Below are positions 52,253 through 61,266 of a DNA stretch of 64,000 nucleotides, piece by piece (position 1 is the first letter of the stretch; each line of letters starts with the position of its first letter). This DNA comes from Solimonas sp. K1W22B-7. Lineage in GTDB: Bacteria > Pseudomonadota > Gammaproteobacteria > Nevskiales > Nevskiaceae. The notes below the pieces were generated by a model. It was not told the origin of the DNA and did not search any database. It worked only from the letters and a program-made list of their open reading frames with translations. The position numbers were made by a program, and so were the translations under genes. The stretch covers positions 5,096,071 to 5,160,070 of the forward strand of contig NZ_CP031704.1 in assembly GCF_003428335.1 (NCBI RefSeq), in the 5' to 3' direction.

Positions 52253-53024
52253 TGGTCCACTCCGGCTTGCGCTTCTGCAGGAAGGCATTGACGCCCTCCT
52301 TCTGGTCCTGGGTGTCGAACAGGTCGACGAAGCGCTCGCGCTCCACCGGCAGGATCTGCCGCAGCGGGTTGCCGCGCGCGCCCTGGATCAGGGTCTTGCA
52401 GATGGCGACGCTGGTCGGGCTCTGCCTGGCGACCTGCCCGGCGAGCGTCAGTGCAGCCTCCAGCGCGCCGCCGCTGGGCACGACCTGCTCGACCAGGCCG
52501 ATGCGCAGGGCGGTGGCCGCGTCGATGCGCTCGCCGCAGAGGATCAGGCGCTTGGCCCAGCCCTCGCCCACCAGCCAGGGCAGGTTCTGCGTGCCACCGG
52601 CACAGGGCAGCAGGCCGACCGTGGCTTCCGGCAGCGCCATCTGCGCATGCTCCTCGGCGATGCGCAGGTCGCAGGCCAATGCCGCTTCCAGGCCGCCGCC
52701 CATGGCGTAGCCGTTGATCGCGGCGATGCTGACGCCGCGGAAGTCCGACAACGCTTCGAAGGCCTCGCCGAAGCGGCGCGCCAGCTCGCGCGCCCGCGCC
52801 TTGTCGCCGTCGGCGAACAGCTTGAGGTCGGCGCCGGCGGAGAAGAACTTGGCGCCCTCGCCGGTGATGACCAGGGCGTAGATCTCGCGGTCGGCGTTCA
52901 GGTCGGCGACCAGGCGCTTCAGGTCGGCGAGGCTTTCCGCCGTCCAGGTGTGGGCCGGCGGATTGCTCAGGAACAGCACGGCGGTGTGATCGCGCTTTTC
53001 CAGCTTCAGGTTGGTGTAGCTCAT
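52245..53024 (-). CDS. Enoyl-CoA hydratase (methacrylyl-CoA hydratase role likely)
   Basis: 259 residues. Crotonase family: GEGAKFFSAGADLKLF and INGYAMGGGLEAALACDLRI form the oxyanion hole. Of the two usual catalytic glutamates, ALPEATVGLLP carries the second. Hydrates methacrylyl-CoA to 3-hydroxyisobutyryl-CoA in this operon setting. Start overlaps the acyl-CoA dehydrogenase stop as ATGA. Confidence 0.92.
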   Translation of the reverse strand: MSYTNLKLEKRDHTAVLFLSNPPAHTWTAESLADLKRLVADLNADREIYALVITGEGAKFFSAGADLKLFADGDKARARELARRFGEAFEALSDFRGVSIAAINGYAMGGGLEAALACDLRIAEEHAQMALPEATVGLLPCAGGTQNLPWLVGEGWAKRLILCGERIDAATALRIGLVEQVVPSGGALEAALTLAGQVARQSPTSVAICKTLIQGARGNPLRQILPVERERFVDLFDTQDQKEGVNAFLQKRKPEWTNG

Positions 53025-54181
53025 CTCAACTCCTCGGTTGCGCCCTCGCGCAGGATGGCGCGGGCAACAATCACCCGCATGATTTCGTTGGTCCCTTCCA
53101 GGATCTGGTGTACGCGGCTGTCGCGGACGTGCCGCTCCAGCGGCAGTTCGCGCGAGTAGCCGTAGCCGCCATGCAGCTGCAGGGCCTCGTTGGAGACCTG
53201 GAAGCCGACGTCGGTGGCGTAGCGCTTGGCCATGGCGCAGTAGGTGGTGGCGTCGGGGCTGCCGGTGTCGAGCTTCCAGGCGGCCAGCCGCACCATCTGC
53301 CGCGCGGCGACCAGGTCCGTGACCATGTCCGCCAGGCGGAACTGCAGGGCCTGGAACTGCGACAGCTCGCGGCCGAACTGCCGGCGGACGGTGAGGTGTG
53401 CCTGCGCCCGGTCGAGCGCCGCCTGCGCCGTGCCGACGGAGCAGGTGGCGATGTTGATGCGCCCGCCGTCGAGGCCCTTCATCGCGATGGTGAAGCCGTC
53501 ACCCTCTTCGCCGAGGCGGTAGTCCTCGGGCACTTCGACCTCGTCGAAGCTGATGGTGCGGGTGGGCTGGCTGTTCCAGCCCATCTTGTGCTCCTTCTTG
53601 CCATAGACGATGCCCGGCGCGTCTGCCGGCACGGCGAAGGCGCTGATGCCCTTGGCGCCATCGTTGCTCGTGCGCGCCATCACCACCAGCAGGTCGGTGC
53701 CGCCGGCGCCGGAGATGAAGATCTTGCTGCCGCTGATGCGGTAGCGGTCGCCATGGCGCACGGCGCGGGTCTTGAGCGAGGCGGCGTCGGAGCCGGCGCC
53801 GGGCTCGGTCAGGCAGTAGCTGCCCAGGGCCTGGCCGCTGGCCAGGCGCGGCGCCCAGTCCGACAGCACCCGCCCCTGGCCCCAGGTCGCGACCACCCAG
53901 GTCACCATGTTGTGGATGGTGATGTAGGCGGTGGTGCTGGTGCAGCCGGCAGCCAGCTCCTCGAAGATCACCGCGGCGTCGAGGCGCTTCAGCCCCAGGC
54001 CGCCCGCGGATTCCGGCGTATAGACCCCGCAGAACCCCAGCTCCCCGGCCTTGGCGATGGTCTCGCGCGGGAACTCGGAATCGGCGTCCCACTGCGCGGC
54101 ATTGGGCGCAAACTCGTGGCGCGCGAAATCGCGCGCCGCCGCCTGCAGCGACAGCTGCACATCATTGAGTGCGAACTCCAT
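53021..54181 (-). CDS. Acyl-CoA dehydrogenase, isobutyryl-CoA dehydrogenase type
   Basis: 386 residues. Three-domain acyl-CoA dehydrogenase; SYCLTEPGAGSDAASLKT is the flavin-binding ACADS motif, and QLHGGYGYSRELPLERHVRD the C-terminal ACADS signature. Oxidises isobutyryl-CoA to methacrylyl-CoA with electrons going to electron transfer flavoprotein. Overlaps the hydratase start and lies 11 bp after mmsA. Confidence 0.93.
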   Translation of the reverse strand: MEFALNDVQLSLQAAARDFARHEFAPNAAQWDADSEFPRETIAKAGELGFCGVYTPESAGGLGLKRLDAAVIFEELAAGCTSTTAYITIHNMVTWVVATWGQGRVLSDWAPRLASGQALGSYCLTEPGAGSDAASLKTRAVRHGDRYRISGSKIFISGAGGTDLLVVMARTSNDGAKGISAFAVPADAPGIVYGKKEHKMGWNSQPTRTISFDEVEVPEDYRLGEEGDGFTIAMKGLDGGRINIATCSVGTAQAALDRAQAHLTVRRQFGRELSQFQALQFRLADMVTDLVAARQMVRLAAWKLDTGSPDATTYCAMAKRYATDVGFQVSNEALQLHGGYGYSRELPLERHVRDSRVHQILEGTNEIMRVIVARAILREGATEELR

Positions 54182-54192
54182 GTGTCATGGCC

Positions 54193-55716
54193 TTACTTCA
54201 GGCTGATCGTGGTGTTCACGCCGACCGACAGCGTGCTGTCGTCGAACCAGCGCTGCGTGACGGTCTTGGTCTGGGTGTAGAACAGGATGACCTGCTTGCC
54301 GTAGGGGCCGAGGTCGCCGAGCTTGGAGCCGCGCGAGCCGGTGAAGGAGAACAGCGGCACCGGCACCGGGATCGGCACGTTGATGCCGACCTGGCCGACG
54401 TCGATGTCTTCCTGGAACTTGCGCGCGGCGGCGCCGGACTGCGTGAACAGCGCCACGCCGTTGCCGTTGGGGTTGCTGTTGATCAGCTCGATGGCCTGGT
54501 CCAGCGTGTCCACCGAGACGATCACCTGCACCGGCCCGAAGATTTCCTGGTCGTAGATCGACATGCCGGGTTTGGCACCCGAGAAGATCGTGGGGCCGAC
54601 GAAGTTGCCCTGCTCGTAGCCGGGCACCGAGGGATTGCGGCCGTCCAGTTCCAGCTTCGCGCCATCGGCGAGGCCGCGTGCGATCAGGCCGTCGACGCGC
54701 TCGCGCGCCGCGCAGGACACCACGGGACCGACATCGGTGCCGGGCTCGTGGCCGGCATTGACCTTCAGCGTCTTCGCCTTGGCGACGATGTCCGGAATCC
54801 ACTGGTTGGCCTCGCCCACCAGCACCGTCACCGAGGCGGCCATGCAGCGCTGGCCTGCGGCGCCGAAGGCGGCGCCGGTGAGATTGTTCAGCGCCTGCTC
54901 CCTGTTGGCGTCGGGCAGCACCACGGCGTGGTTCTTGGCGCCCATCATGCACTGCGCGCGCTTGCCGGCCAGCGTGGCGCGGTTGTAGACGTGCGTGCCG
55001 ACCTTGGTCGAGCCGACGAAGGACACCGCCCTGATGTCCGGGTGATCGCAGAGGCCGTTGACGACGTCCGGGCCACCGTGGACAACGTTGAGCACGCCCC
55101 TGGGAACGCCGGCTTCCAGCGCCAGCTCGACCAGGCGCATGGTCACCATCGGGTCCTGCTCGGACGGCTTCAGCACGAAGGTGTTGCCGGTGGCGATGGC
55201 CATGGGGAACATCCACAGCGGGATCATCGCCGGGAAGTTGAAGGGCGTGATGCCGGCGCAGACGCCCAGCGGCTGCAGGATGGTGTAGGTATCGACACCG
55301 CCGGCGACATTGGTCGCCAGCTCGCCCATCTGCAGCGTGCCGATGTTGGCGGCATGCTCCACCACCTCGAGGCCGCGGAACACGTCGCCCTCGGCGTCCG
55401 GCAGGGTCTTGCCCTGCTCGGCGGTGAGGATCGCCGCCAGCTCCTTCATGTTCTCGCGGATCAGCTGCTGGTACTTGAGGAAGATGCGGGCGCGCGCACC
55501 GATCGGCGTCTTGCGCCAGGTCTTGAAGGCTTCCTTGGCGGAAGCCACCGCGGCATCGAGTTCCTCCGGCGTGGCGAAGGGCACGCGCGCCAGGACTTCC
55601 TGGGTGGCGGGGTTGATGACGTCGCGCCAGTCGCGCGACTTCGACTCGATGAATTCACCGTTGATCAGCAACTTGATGCTGGGGATCGCCGCGTTGGGCT
55701 TGAGGACAGCTGACAT
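54193..55716 (-). CDS. mmsA: Methylmalonate-semialdehyde dehydrogenase (CoA-acylating)
   Basis: 507 residues. Aldehyde dehydrogenase of the MmsA class: [20 protein letters not shown] and [17 protein letters not shown], the latter carrying the catalytic cysteine. Converts methylmalonate semialdehyde and CoA to propionyl-CoA. The ATG is at 55716 with a GGAG seven bases upstream; the in-frame upstream reading is not protein-like. First gene of a five-gene valine operon, and its leader carries a cobalamin riboswitch. Propionyl-CoA needs a B12-dependent mutase further on, which may explain this control. Confidence 0.95.
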   Translation of the reverse strand: MSAVLKPNAAIPSIKLLINGEFIESKSRDWRDVINPATQEVLARVPFATPEELDAAVASAKEAFKTWRKTPIGARARIFLKYQQLIRENMKELAAILTAEQGKTLPDAEGDVFRGLEVVEHAANIGTLQMGELATNVAGGVDTYTILQPLGVCAGITPFNFPAMIPLWMFPMAIATGNTFVLKPSEQDPMVTMRLVELALEAGVPRGVLNVVHGGPDVVNGLCDHPDIRAVSFVGSTKVGTHVYNRATLAGKRAQCMMGAKNHAVVLPDANREQALNNLTGAAFGAAGQRCMAASVTVLVGEANQWIPDIVAKAKTLKVNAGHEPGTDVGPVVSCAARERVDGLIARGLADGAKLELDGRNPSVPGYEQGNFVGPTIFSGAKPGMSIYDQEIFGPVQVIVSVDTLDQAIELINSNPNGNGVALFTQSGAAARKFQEDIDVGQVGINVPIPVPVPLFSFTGSRGSKLGDLGPYGKQVILFYTQTKTVTQRWFDDSTLSVGVNTTISLK

Positions 55717-55895
55717 GAATATGCTCCGCGAGTCTTCGCGGTCTGCCCGGGGAAGGCGCGCACAACCGCCCGGCCGGACGAGGCTCAGGTCAGGGCACGC
55801 ACGCTTCGTGTTCCGTCTGCAAACCGCCATGCCGTCACGCCCACCGCGAACGGGATTCTTGAACGCGCGCTCCGACCGTTGTCGAAACGTGCGCA
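55717..55895 (-). other. Leader segment between riboswitch and mmsA
   Basis: 179 bp with no convincing gene. The frame of mmsA stays open through it, but the sequence lacks protein character. No U-tract terminator is evident, so control is more likely translational. Confidence 0.5.
55726..55741 (-). promoter_or_regulatory. Small hairpin touching the mmsA Shine-Dalgarno
   Basis: On the minus strand CCGCGA-agac-TCGCGG is a perfect 6-bp stem whose 3' arm includes two bases of the mmsA GGAG. It could hide the ribosome site when the riboswitch binds ligand. Confidence 0.5.
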
Positions 55896-56080
55896 TGCAG
55901 GCCGGTCTCCGGACTTGCAAGGATTTCTGCGCGGCCTTCCCGATGTCGACATCAGTGGCGTAGAGGCGCAGCGACGCTTGCTTACCGTTGCGGGGGCAGT
56001 TGCGGCATGACCGGGCTTGTCGCCCAGGGCACCGCATTCCCGTTTCACCCTGGATCCGGATAAGGACCAGGGCACCTGCA
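55896..56080 (-). promoter_or_regulatory. Cobalamin riboswitch
   Basis: Read on the minus strand, P1 pairs TGCAGG (56080-56075) with CCTGCA (55901-55896). Conserved blocks occur in order: GGGAATGCGGTGC (56041-56029), CCCGCAACGGTAAGC (55994-55980), CCACTG (55958-55953) and the B12 box AAGTCCGGAGACCGGCCTGC (55916-55897). These are the core of the adenosylcobalamin/cobalamin riboswitch (Rfam RF00174 type). It lies 180 nt before mmsA, so it likely reduces or alters expression of the valine operon when B12 is plentiful. Confidence 0.96.
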
Positions 56081-56283
56081 TGGGGCGGATTCTAGTGCGG
56101 GATGTGGCAGGGAGCAGTGCCGGAATCCGCCGAAATGATTGAGCGTTTTTGCCATGTTTCGATTCCCGGCAGAGGATCAATGGCCGCGCACACCGGGTAT
56201 TCGCTCCGAAAATCCGACTGCGCCCTTAGTCGCAGGGTCGACCTGCGCGCAGCCACTTTTTACCATGCCGGAGCGTTGCGCCC
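56081..56283. other. Intergenic segment before the riboswitch
   Basis: 203 bp between the riboswitch and the end of the hydrolase gene. It should include the mmsA promoter. I see no repeat, RNA or protein-coding signal. Confidence 0.4.
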
Positions 56284-57489
56284 TCAGGTCTCGGACAGGA
56301 CCGTCTGCAGCAGCGCGCGGTAGTAGGCCACGCGCGGGAAGCGGTTGATGCCGAAGTTGAAGGTCCGGTAGCTCACGCCCCAGTGATGCGTGCGCACGGC
56401 GCCGAGATGCAGATTGTTCTGCGCCGGCACCTGCGGCGCCGGCGGCAGCAGGTTGTCGGGCAGCGCCACCTGGCCGTCGTTGTAGACCGTGATCGGGTCG
56501 GTAACCAGTGCCTGCCGGTGCATGGCCCAGTCGTCGAGGTTGAGCTGCCACCAGCGGCACCGGTAGTCGGCCAGCGGCATCACCGCGGCGGCGGTGTAGT
56601 AGCGCAGCTGCGGCGGCAGGCGGGGCGCGTAGTCGCGGGCGCGGGCCTGGCGCACCGGGTGCCCCAGCGCGCCGACGCCGTGGATCATGTCGTCGCAGAG
56701 CTGCGGCGTGCCCAGGCCCACCAGCTTGCCGAACCAGGGATGGCGCCGCGCGAAGGCCACCAGCTTGTCCATCGACACCAGCTGCGGCGACTCACCGATG
56801 CAGTCGTCCGCAAGATACGACCCGCCGATATCGCCGCAGAGACCGAGGAAGCCGCGCGTGACGCGCAGGATGAACTCGTCGGCGTAGGCGCCGCTGTTCA
56901 GCTCGGCCAGCAATTCCAGCGCCAGCGGGGCGCCGTAAGAATAGCCGACGAAGAACAGGCGGTAGCCCTCGCCCACCCAGCGCCGCAGGCTGGCGCTGCC
57001 CTGCAGCATGCGGAACATCGCCGGCACGATATGCGCGCTGGCGGCATTCGAGCGGGGGTAGCGCAGGTACACCAGCTTGAGCCCGTCGCCCGACTGGTAG
57101 AGCTGCTCGCGCGTCGCGCCCTCTGCCGGGTGCAGCATCAGCACCGTATGCGGCGAGCCCTTGCGCTGCACCTGCTCGTGCCAGGAGAAATTCTTCAGCG
57201 TCTCGTGGGTGAAGCCCGGCACCAGTACCAGCACGGTCTTTTCCCTGCGGAAGAAATGCTCGTCGATGCGCAGCGAAGGTTCGGGCAGCTCCGCCAGCAT
57301 CGCCTCCACTTCCGCCTCGCTGTAGGCCAGCCCGGAAAGATCGCGATCGCGGTCCGGGCCGAGGATGCGCAGGTCTTCGGGGCAGTAGGGCTTCCACATC
57401 CAGCGCGCGATCTGCGCCGGGCTGTGCCCTTTGGCACGCAGCTGCCACAGGAAATGATCTCGGAAACGCCGGGCGGCATCGTCGTTCAT
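56284..57489 (-). CDS. Alpha/beta hydrolase family protein
   Basis: 401 residues from ATG 57489. Nucleophile elbow GYSYG (FFVGYSYGAPLALELL) and a VLVLVPGFTHET oxyanion region define the fold; the catalytic His is likely in VRTHHWGVSYR near the C-terminus. The acid residue is not certain. The first 90 residues (helical, RRFRDHFLWQLRAKGHSPAQ) are not part of the core fold. No signal peptide. Divergent from a lipid-linked metal-dependent protein, which hints at a lipid ester substrate. Confidence 0.8.
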   Translation of the reverse strand: MNDDAARRFRDHFLWQLRAKGHSPAQIARWMWKPYCPEDLRILGPDRDRDLSGLAYSEAEVEAMLAELPEPSLRIDEHFFRREKTVLVLVPGFTHETLKNFSWHEQVQRKGSPHTVLMLHPAEGATREQLYQSGDGLKLVYLRYPRSNAASAHIVPAMFRMLQGSASLRRWVGEGYRLFFVGYSYGAPLALELLAELNSGAYADEFILRVTRGFLGLCGDIGGSYLADDCIGESPQLVSMDKLVAFARRHPWFGKLVGLGTPQLCDDMIHGVGALGHPVRQARARDYAPRLPPQLRYYTAAAVMPLADYRCRWWQLNLDDWAMHRQALVTDPITVYNDGQVALPDNLLPPAPQVPAQNNLHLGAVRTHHWGVSYRTFNFGINRFPRVAYYRALLQTVLSET

Positions 57490-57569
57490 CGCTCCCCCTC
57501 GGTCGACGTCGTTCTTGTAGTCCCCAGCCCCTACGGTAGCGCGAAGAACCGCCATTCATCGAGTGACGC

Positions 57570-57598
57570 TTGAAATGTGCCAGTGTTCAATGTAAATA
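57570..57598 (+). promoter_or_regulatory. Sigma-70 promoter candidate for the PF10118 gene
   Basis: -35 TTGAAA (57570-57575), 17-bp spacer, -10 TAAATA (57593-57598), 40 bp ahead of the ATG at 57638. TTGAA...TTCAA within the spacer forms an inverted repeat that could be an operator. Confidence 0.6.
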
Positions 57599-57637
57599 TT
57601 ACCTCGAAGAAAGTCGTTCGCCGGAGTCCGTAACATC

Positions 57638-58558
57638 ATGACGAGCAGCACCGAACACCACGCCCTCAAGGCCCGTCGCGCCCAGTTCGATTTCAGCCAG
57701 ACCCCGCTGCACTGGATCCCGGGCGACCCTTTCGCCACCCACATGATCAATGGCATCCACCTGCTGCTGCCAGCCGGCGAGCTGTGGTTCTGCCGCGTCT
57801 ACAACCAGGCGCTGCCGCTGGTCAGCGACGCCCGCCTGCGCCAGGACGTGGAAGGCTTCATCCGCCAGGAGGCCTGGCATGCGCGCGCGCATATCGGCGC
57901 CCACGACTACCTCCGGCGCCATCAGCTGGAGACCAACGAGTTCCTCGCACGGGCCAACCACCTGTTCGGCGAGTTGCTGGGGGATGCGCCCTTCGGCCTG
58001 AAGCTGCTGCAGCGGGAGCCGCTCAAGCGTCACTGGCTGGTGCTGCGCGTCGGCCTGATCGCGGCGATCGAGCACTTCACCGGCATGCTCGGCCAGTGGG
58101 CCATGGACAACAAGACCTGGGACAGGGCCGACCCGGTGATGGCGGACCTGTTCCGCTGGCACCTGGCCGAGGAAGTGGAGCACCGCAGCGTCGCCTACGA
58201 CCTGTTCGAGCACCTGTGCCGCACGCAGATCGGCTTCTACGTCAGCCGCCAGGCGCTGATGGCCGTGGTGTTCCCGATGTTCATGCTTGCCCTCACCGAG
58301 AGCTATCGCGAGCTGGCGAGCCAGGATCGCAGCGACCGCGCCAGCCGCGCGCTGTCGCGCCGCTCGCTGCTGCGCCTGCTGCTGGAAGTGGAGCGCGTCG
58401 GCCGCAGGACCGAAAACCTGCCGCCGCTGAGCTTCCTGGTCGCCGGCGCGCTGCGCTGGATCTCGCCGCGCTTCCACCCGGTTACCGAGGGCGACACGCA
58501 GCAGGCGCTGGATTACCTGGCACGCTCGCCAGCCGCGCGGGCAGCGATGCAGCAGTAG
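57638..58558 (+). CDS. Predicted metal-dependent hydrolase, PF10118 family
   Basis: 306 residues. Ferritin-like helices with a probable di-metal set: GFIRQEAWHARAH (about 79-91), AAIEHFTGML and HLAEEVEHRSVAYDLFEH (about 180-195). Annotated as a metal-dependent hydrolase (COG3687), though the di-iron-like Glu/His pattern would also allow an oxygenase. It occurs near lipid-modifying genes in hydrocarbon-degrading gammaproteobacteria. Divergent from the alpha/beta hydrolase. Confidence 0.85.
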   Translation: MTSSTEHHALKARRAQFDFSQTPLHWIPGDPFATHMINGIHLLLPAGELWFCRVYNQALPLVSDARLRQDVEGFIRQEAWHARAHIGAHDYLRRHQLETNEFLARANHLFGELLGDAPFGLKLLQREPLKRHWLVLRVGLIAAIEHFTGMLGQWAMDNKTWDRADPVMADLFRWHLAEEVEHRSVAYDLFEHLCRTQIGFYVSRQALMAVVFPMFMLALTESYRELASQDRSDRASRALSRRSLLRLLLEVERVGRRTENLPPLSFLVAGALRWISPRFHPVTEGDTQQALDYLARSPAARAAMQQ

Positions 58559-58573
58559 GGCCGCAGTGCCGTC

Positions 58574-59521
58574 TCAGTGCCTGCCGTCTTCCTGCAGCTC
58601 GGCATCCGGTAGATAGCTCACACCCTTCATGCCGGATTCCAGGATCGCCTGGCGCAGCACGGCGATCGCCTTGCGGCGCGGCCAGGACTTGCGCCAGATC
58701 AGTGCGATGCGGCGGTTGGGTCCCGGCGGCACGAAGGGCTTGGACAGCAGGTGCCCCGGATCCTCGGCGCGGTTCTCCACCGAGGCGCGCGGCAGCACGG
58801 TGATGCCCAGGCCGCCGACCACCATGTGGCGGATCGTCTCCAGGCTGCTGCCGGTCTGCGGCCGCGGGCCGGCGCCGTCGGGCTCCACGCACTTGGGGCA
58901 GGCCTCGATCACCTGCTCGCGGAAGCAATGTCCCGGCCCCAGCAGCAACAGGGGCTCGCCCGCGAGCTGGCGCGCCGGAATCTGCTTCTCGCCGGCCCAG
59001 TGATGGTCACGCGGAATCAGGACGACGAAGTCCTCGTCGTAGACCGGCCAGGCGGCCAGGCCGGTGAGGTCCACCGGCAGCGCCAGCAACGCCACGTCCA
59101 GCTCGTTGTCGCGCAGCTGCTCCAGCAGCTTGGCGGTGAAGTTCTCCTCGATCACCAGCGGCATCAGCGGCGCGCGCGCGCGCATCAGCGGCACCAGGCC
59201 GGGCAGCAGGTAGGGACCGACGGTGTAGATCGCGCCGAAGCGCAGCGGGCCGTTGAGCTCGTCGCGGCCCTCGCGCGCCAGGTCCTCGATCAGCTTGGAC
59301 TCGGCCAGCACGCGGCGCGCCTGGGTGATGATGCGCTCGCCCACGGGGGTAGGCTTGGCCTCGCCGCGGTTGCGCTCGAACAGGATCACGCCGAGCTCGT
59401 CCTCGAGCTTCTTCACCGCCACCGACAGGGTCGGCTGGGAGACGAAGGAACGCTCGGCCGCGCGGCCGAAGTGGCGTTCCTTGTCGAGGTTTACGAGATA
59501 GCGGAGTTCGGTGAGGGTCAT
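58574..59521 (-). CDS. oxyR: OxyR peroxide-sensing LysR regulator
   Basis: 315 residues. The sensing cysteines align to the E. coli numbers exactly: Cys199 and Cys208 in GHCFREQVIEAC. A third, Cys211, follows. HTH is LRYLVNLDKERHFGRAAERS and QPTLSVAVKKLEDELG. When oxidised by hydrogen peroxide it activates catalase and peroxidase genes. It lies 15 bp downstream of hemF on the same strand, so it is probably cotranscribed. Confidence 0.96.
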   Translation of the reverse strand: MTLTELRYLVNLDKERHFGRAAERSFVSQPTLSVAVKKLEDELGVILFERNRGEAKPTPVGERIITQARRVLAESKLIEDLAREGRDELNGPLRFGAIYTVGPYLLPGLVPLMRARAPLMPLVIEENFTAKLLEQLRDNELDVALLALPVDLTGLAAWPVYDEDFVVLIPRDHHWAGEKQIPARQLAGEPLLLLGPGHCFREQVIEACPKCVEPDGAGPRPQTGSSLETIRHMVVGGLGITVLPRASVENRAEDPGHLLSKPFVPPGPNRRIALIWRKSWPRRKAIAVLRQAILESGMKGVSYLPDAELQEDGRH

Positions 59522-59536
59522 CTCTGGAAGCCGGGG

Positions 59537-60460
59537 CTAGGCCCTGGTCCCCGCAAGCCAGTCCCTCGGCTTCAGATACCGCTCCAGCAGCGCCGCCTCC
59601 GGCGAGCCCGGCTCGGGCCGGTGGTCGTATTCCCAGCGTACCTGCGGCGGCATCGACATCAGGATCGACTCGGTGCGGCCGCCGGACTGCAGGCCGAACA
59701 GGGTGCCGCGGTCCCAGACCAGGTTGAACTCGACGTAGCGGCCGCGGCGCAGCAGCTGCCACTGGCGCTCGCGCTCGCCGAACGGCTGGTCCTTGCGGCG
59801 CGCGACGATGCCGGCGTAGGCCGAGCCGAAGGCCTCGCCCACGCGCTGCATCAGGGCGAAGCCGGCCTCGAAGCCGCCCTCGCTCCAGTCGTCGTAGAAG
59901 ATGCCGCCGACACCGCGCGGCTCGTTGCGGTGCCTGAGGAAGAAGTACTCGTCGCACCAGGTCTTCAGCTTCGGGTAGACGTGCTCGCCGGCCGGGACGC
60001 AGGCCTCGCGCGCCGCGGCATGCCACTCCTGGCAGTCCTGGTCGTAGCCGTAGTAGGGCGTCAGGTCGAAGCCGCCCCCGAACCACCATACCGGCTCCTC
60101 ACCGGGCTTTTCGGCGACGAACAGGCGCACGTTGCAGTGGCTGGTCGGCGCATGCGGGTTGCGCGGGTGCATCACCACCGACACGCCCATGGCGCGCCAG
60201 CTGCGGCCTTCCAGCTCCGGGCGATGTGCGCTCGCCGAGGGCGGCAGCTTGCTGCCGTGCACCAGCGAGAAGCCGACGCCCCCGCGCTCGAACACCGCGC
60301 CGTCGGCCATCACGCGCGAGACCCCGCCGCCGCCTTCGGCGCGCTGCCAGGGATCAGTGCCGAAACGGGCGATGCCGTCGATCGCCTCGAAGCGCTCGCA
60401 GAGACGCGCCTGCAGGCTGCGCAGCCAGGTTTCGACGGTGGTGAAGTCGGGGGTGCTCAT
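59537..60460 (-). CDS. hemF: Aerobic coproporphyrinogen III oxidase
   Basis: 307 residues from ATG 60460. Oxygen-dependent step of haem synthesis, coproporphyrinogen III to protoporphyrinogen IX. Signatures: [35 protein letters not shown] and [38 protein letters not shown] is the metal/His motif. Begins the hemF-oxyR unit; its upstream 240-bp region contains nothing clear beyond promoters. Confidence 0.96.
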   Translation of the reverse strand: MSTPDFTTVETWLRSLQARLCERFEAIDGIARFGTDPWQRAEGGGGVSRVMADGAVFERGGVGFSLVHGSKLPPSASAHRPELEGRSWRAMGVSVVMHPRNPHAPTSHCNVRLFVAEKPGEEPVWWFGGGFDLTPYYGYDQDCQEWHAAAREACVPAGEHVYPKLKTWCDEYFFLRHRNEPRGVGGIFYDDWSEGGFEAGFALMQRVGEAFGSAYAGIVARRKDQPFGERERQWQLLRRGRYVEFNLVWDRGTLFGLQSGGRTESILMSMPPQVRWEYDHRPEPGSPEAALLERYLKPRDWLAGTRA

Positions 60461-60702
60461 CGGAGAGATTGTCCCCGTAGTGTTGAAATGATTGCAAACC
60501 AATCGGGACGGTTCCGTTCTTTGGCCGCATGAGGAAGCTGAGCGCACCAAGCCATCCATCCAGGCCCAAGCCCATGAAAACGAAGGTGGAGAGTCCGGCG
60601 CGCACCTCGATACGCGACGCTTCGCGGCGCTACTCGGTGTGAACGGTGAGTTGCATTGGATGCAAGTCAAAAAACGTCGCCGGGCGGCTCCGGGATGAAG
60701 GG
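60461..60702. other. Intergenic region between hemF and tsaC
   Basis: 242 bp. A TTGCAT-tgg-ATGCAA palindrome lies at 60651-60665, and GTCAAAAAACGTCGCC beyond it gives a run of six T on the minus strand that might help end tsaC transcription. A 68-residue plus-strand open frame here lacks a clear start and protein character. Confidence 0.4.
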
Positions 60703-61266
60703 CTATCGCCGCAGGATATGTCCGGTCGCCACGTCGCGGATGGTCGTGGGCCTGGCCAGGTGGCCCAGCGCGGCGGGCATCAGGAAGTCGATGTCGTCGC
60801 CGAAGTAGAGCCGCACCTGCGCCACGCTGGTCGCCGGCGCGCGGCCTGCGGGGTTGGCACTGGTGGACACCACCGGACCGCCGTAGGCCTCGCAGAGCTC
60901 GACCACCGCCGGGTGATTGCTGACGCGCACGGCGACACCGTCATGATCGCCGCTGATCCACATCGGCGTGTGGTCGGTGGCGGGAAACACCCAGGTCGCC
61001 GGGCCCGGCCAGGTCGCCGTGGCGCGCTTCAGGGCGTTGTTGGAGGGCACCTGCACGTAGGGGGCGAGCTGCTCGAAACGCGAGGCCACCAGGATCAGGC
61101 CCTTTTCCCAGGGGCGACCCTTGAGCTGCAGCAGGCGCATGCAGGCGCGCTCATCCTGCGGCTCGCAGCCCAGGCCCCAGACCGCCTCGGTCGGGTAGGC
61201 GATGACGCCGCCGCGCTGCAGCGCGCGTACGGCGGCCTTGAGGCGCAGCGGCGCGACGTCGGACAT
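60703..61266 (-). CDS. tsaC: Threonylcarbamoyl-AMP synthase (YrdC/Sua5 family)
   Basis: 187 residues from ATG 61266, which overlaps the topA stop (TGATG). Makes threonylcarbamoyl-AMP for t6A37 modification of ANN-decoding tRNAs. [16 protein letters not shown] is the nucleotide loop, [16 protein letters not shown] the KxR motif and [16 protein letters not shown] the C-terminal signature. Part of the conserved smg-topA-tsaC block. Confidence 0.95.
   Translation of the reverse strand: MSDVAPLRLKAAVRALQRGGVIAYPTEAVWGLGCEPQDERACMRLLQLKGRPWEKGLILVASRFEQLAPYVQVPSNNALKRATATWPGPATWVFPATDHTPMWISGDHDGVAVRVSNHPAVVELCEAYGGPVVSTSANPAGRAPATSVAQVRLYFGDDIDFLMPAALGHLARPTTIRDVATGHILRR

Noticed and set aside
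54193-56037. N-terminally extended mmsA reading through the riboswitch
   Set aside because: The frame is open but the added residues are Arg/Cys-rich, and the DNA there is a conserved RNA structure. The ATG at 55716 has a good Shine-Dalgarno.
60492-60698. 68-codon plus-strand frame between hemF and tsaC
   Set aside because: No recognisable start signal, polar random-looking sequence and no neighbour on that strand.
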